DNA from: an uncultured Rhodospirillaceae bacterium
Lineage (GTDB): Bacteria; Pseudomonadota; Alphaproteobacteria; Rhodospirillales; UBA2165
DNA: 6,376 nucleotides
Direction: 5' to 3'
Assembly (NCBI GenBank): GCA_913054205.1
Contig: CAJXJM010000159.1
Coordinates: 1-6,376 of the forward strand
Shown here piece after piece: positions 5,820 to 6,376 of the stretch. Below the pieces are notes generated by a model that worked only from the letters and a program-made list of their open reading frames with translations, had not been told where the DNA came from and did no database searches. Numbering within the stretch: the stretch's first letter is position 1; each line of letters begins with the position of its first letter. The position numbers and the translations under genes are program-made.

Positions 5820-5927
5820 TTAATCTCCCATAGAGTTTGGATATAGACTATTGGATAAACTCCACCCCTCTGTTGAAGACAACAACAGGAATGCAAAACC
5901 CACCAGAACTGGCAGCAGTCGTTTCAT
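5820..5927 (-). CDS. Short ORF with signal peptide, possibly a truncated secreted protein
   Basis: From ATG 5927 the minus strand encodes 35 residues: MKRLLPVLVGFAFLLLSS, then TEGWS, then a short tail ending MGD. This is a textbook Sec signal peptide: two basic residues, about 13 hydrophobic residues and a polar c-region with possible cleavage after WS. Such starts are common on secreted or periplasmic repeat proteins (Sel1, TPR or MORN type). Here only about 12 residues could follow cleavage, so it is either a tiny exported peptide or the stump of a larger gene cut off where the FAH gene begins. The stop codon TAA (5820-5822) lies 2 bases before the FAH ATG, and its last codons contain the FAH ribosome binding site, so translation of the two could be coupled. 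Its own ribosome binding site is weak. The signal-peptide reading is clear; expression is uncertain. Confidence 0.5.
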   Translation of the reverse strand: MKRLLPVLVGFAFLLLSSTEGWSLSNSLYPNSMGD

Positions 5928-6005
5928 TCCGTGATGATTACATATAGTGGGGAAGAATTAAAGTTAGTTGGTGGGTGAGAGCCTGTCAGGGTTTTAGGGA
6001 AGGGT

Positions 6006-6221
6006 TCAAACCCGGGCGACGGTGGTTTCCAACCACGTCGACCAGGTCTCCATCGCCCGACGCTTTTCCGGCAGGTAGCCCCACCGATCATAGTGCACGC
6101 TGCCGACGTCCGTCATGGCATGCCCCTGCAACCGGTTCCGCAGTTCCAGGTCGATTTCTATTGATCCCGCCAGCGACCATGCAGAAAGAGATTTGCCAAC
6201 CGGAGAATTTATTCGCGCCAC
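6006..6221 (-). pseudogene. Tyrosine recombinase (phage-type integrase), C-terminal remnant
   Basis: The last ~48 residues (LELRNRLQGHAM, then TDVGSVHYDRWGYLPEKRRA, ending in WSTWLETTVARV) match the C-terminal end of phage-type tyrosine integrases: an LQGH box comparable to the LGH motif of the family, followed by HYDR with the likely nucleophilic Tyr. Full integrases have 350-420 residues, so the arm-binding domain, core-binding domain and most catalytic residues are missing. The frame stays open upstream (to roughly 6285) but I do not recognise integrase sequence before about 6175, and base composition drops there from GC-rich to AT-richer, marking a likely breakpoint. GTG 6221 is only a formal start. 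The stop is TGA at 6006-6008. It is a fossil of an integrated element next to the catabolic genes and cannot be active. Confidence 0.8.
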
Positions 6222-6376
6222 TAAAACAGGCCATATATATAAGGTTGACGTTTTCCAGTTTAGAGAGTGGATTTCAGACGCTCAATATTATAGCGATTGC
6301 GCTGGTCAAGGATGGGATACTGCTTGAGCAAATTTGAGTAACTCTTGTTGGGAATATTTCTTTGAAGTGTTGGTCA
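6222..6376. other. Unassigned right-edge region
   Basis: This is AT-richer DNA beyond the integrase remnant. Several short frames are open on both strands, including a minus-strand 37-codon frame from 6373 ending in IERLKSTL and a plus-strand frame containing YKVDVFQFREW. None has a convincing start with a ribosome binding site, and none resembles a family I know. It may be more decayed element DNA. Confidence 0.3.

Noticed and set aside
6000..6015. GGGTTCAAACCC resembling a tRNA T-arm, as might mark an att site
   Set aside because: The T-stem cannot pair over five bases with a 7-base loop, and there is no acceptor stem, anticodon arm or CCA. The sequence overlaps the integrase stop codon and is better read as its coding end.
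5975..6337. 120-codon plus-strand frame opposite and beyond the integrase remnant
   Set aside because: It is antisense to the recognisable integrase tail, with no family features or ribosome binding site.

Overview
The window reads as accessory or catabolic DNA from a proteobacterium. An alphaproteobacterium is my best guess, from the family mix and a moderate GC content judged by eye; no ribosomal or other phylogenetic marker is present. Except for one gene at the left edge, every recognisable gene lies on the minus strand.

Layout, left to right. (1) 1-140: edge DNA with an 18-bp tandem duplication. (2) 141-885, plus strand: a TauE/SafE (TSUP) membrane permease, complete in length but broken by one frameshift near 273-276. 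(3) 886-1247: no gene, but a small array of hairpin-forming repeats at about 47-bp spacing. (4) 1248-1765, minus strand: two gene fragments butted together, the N-terminus of a fumarylacetoacetate hydrolase (FAH) family gene joined out of frame to the C-terminus of an acyl-CoA synthetase. A 20-bp AT-rich palindrome lies just upstream. (5) 2020-2754: intact glutathione S-transferase family gene. (6) 2878-3828: intact two-domain extradiol-dioxygenase-type VOC protein with the full metal triad, preceded by a possible promoter and a perfect 12-bp palindrome. (7) 3938-4956: a malate/L-lactate dehydrogenase (Ldh2) family gene, recognisable end to end but carrying three single-base frameshifts. (8) 4969-5817: intact FAH-family hydrolase/hydratase. 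(9) 5820-5927: a 35-codon open frame with a clear signal peptide, ending 2 bases before the FAH start. (10) 6006-6221: the C-terminal end of a tyrosine recombinase (integrase). (11) 6222-6376: unassigned AT-richer DNA.

Transcription order on the minus strand would be signal-peptide ORF, FAH, Ldh2, VOC dioxygenase, GST, FAH/acyl-CoA synthetase remnant. An extradiol dioxygenase, an FAH-type enzyme for the cleaved product, a glutathione-dependent enzyme, an NAD(P)-dependent 2-hydroxyacid dehydrogenase and a CoA ligase suit breakdown of an aromatic or related ring compound. The substrate cannot be read from sequence, and the pathway link is inference from co-orientation and family chemistry.

The strongest overall signal is decay. 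Four loci are broken: TSUP, FAH/acyl-CoA synthetase, Ldh2 and integrase. The single-base shifts sit in or beside short homopolymers and could be sequencing errors. The chimeric junction and the truncated integrase cannot be explained that way and point to real deletions in an old genomic island. I found no CRISPR array, tRNA, rRNA or convincing new defence or mobile system.
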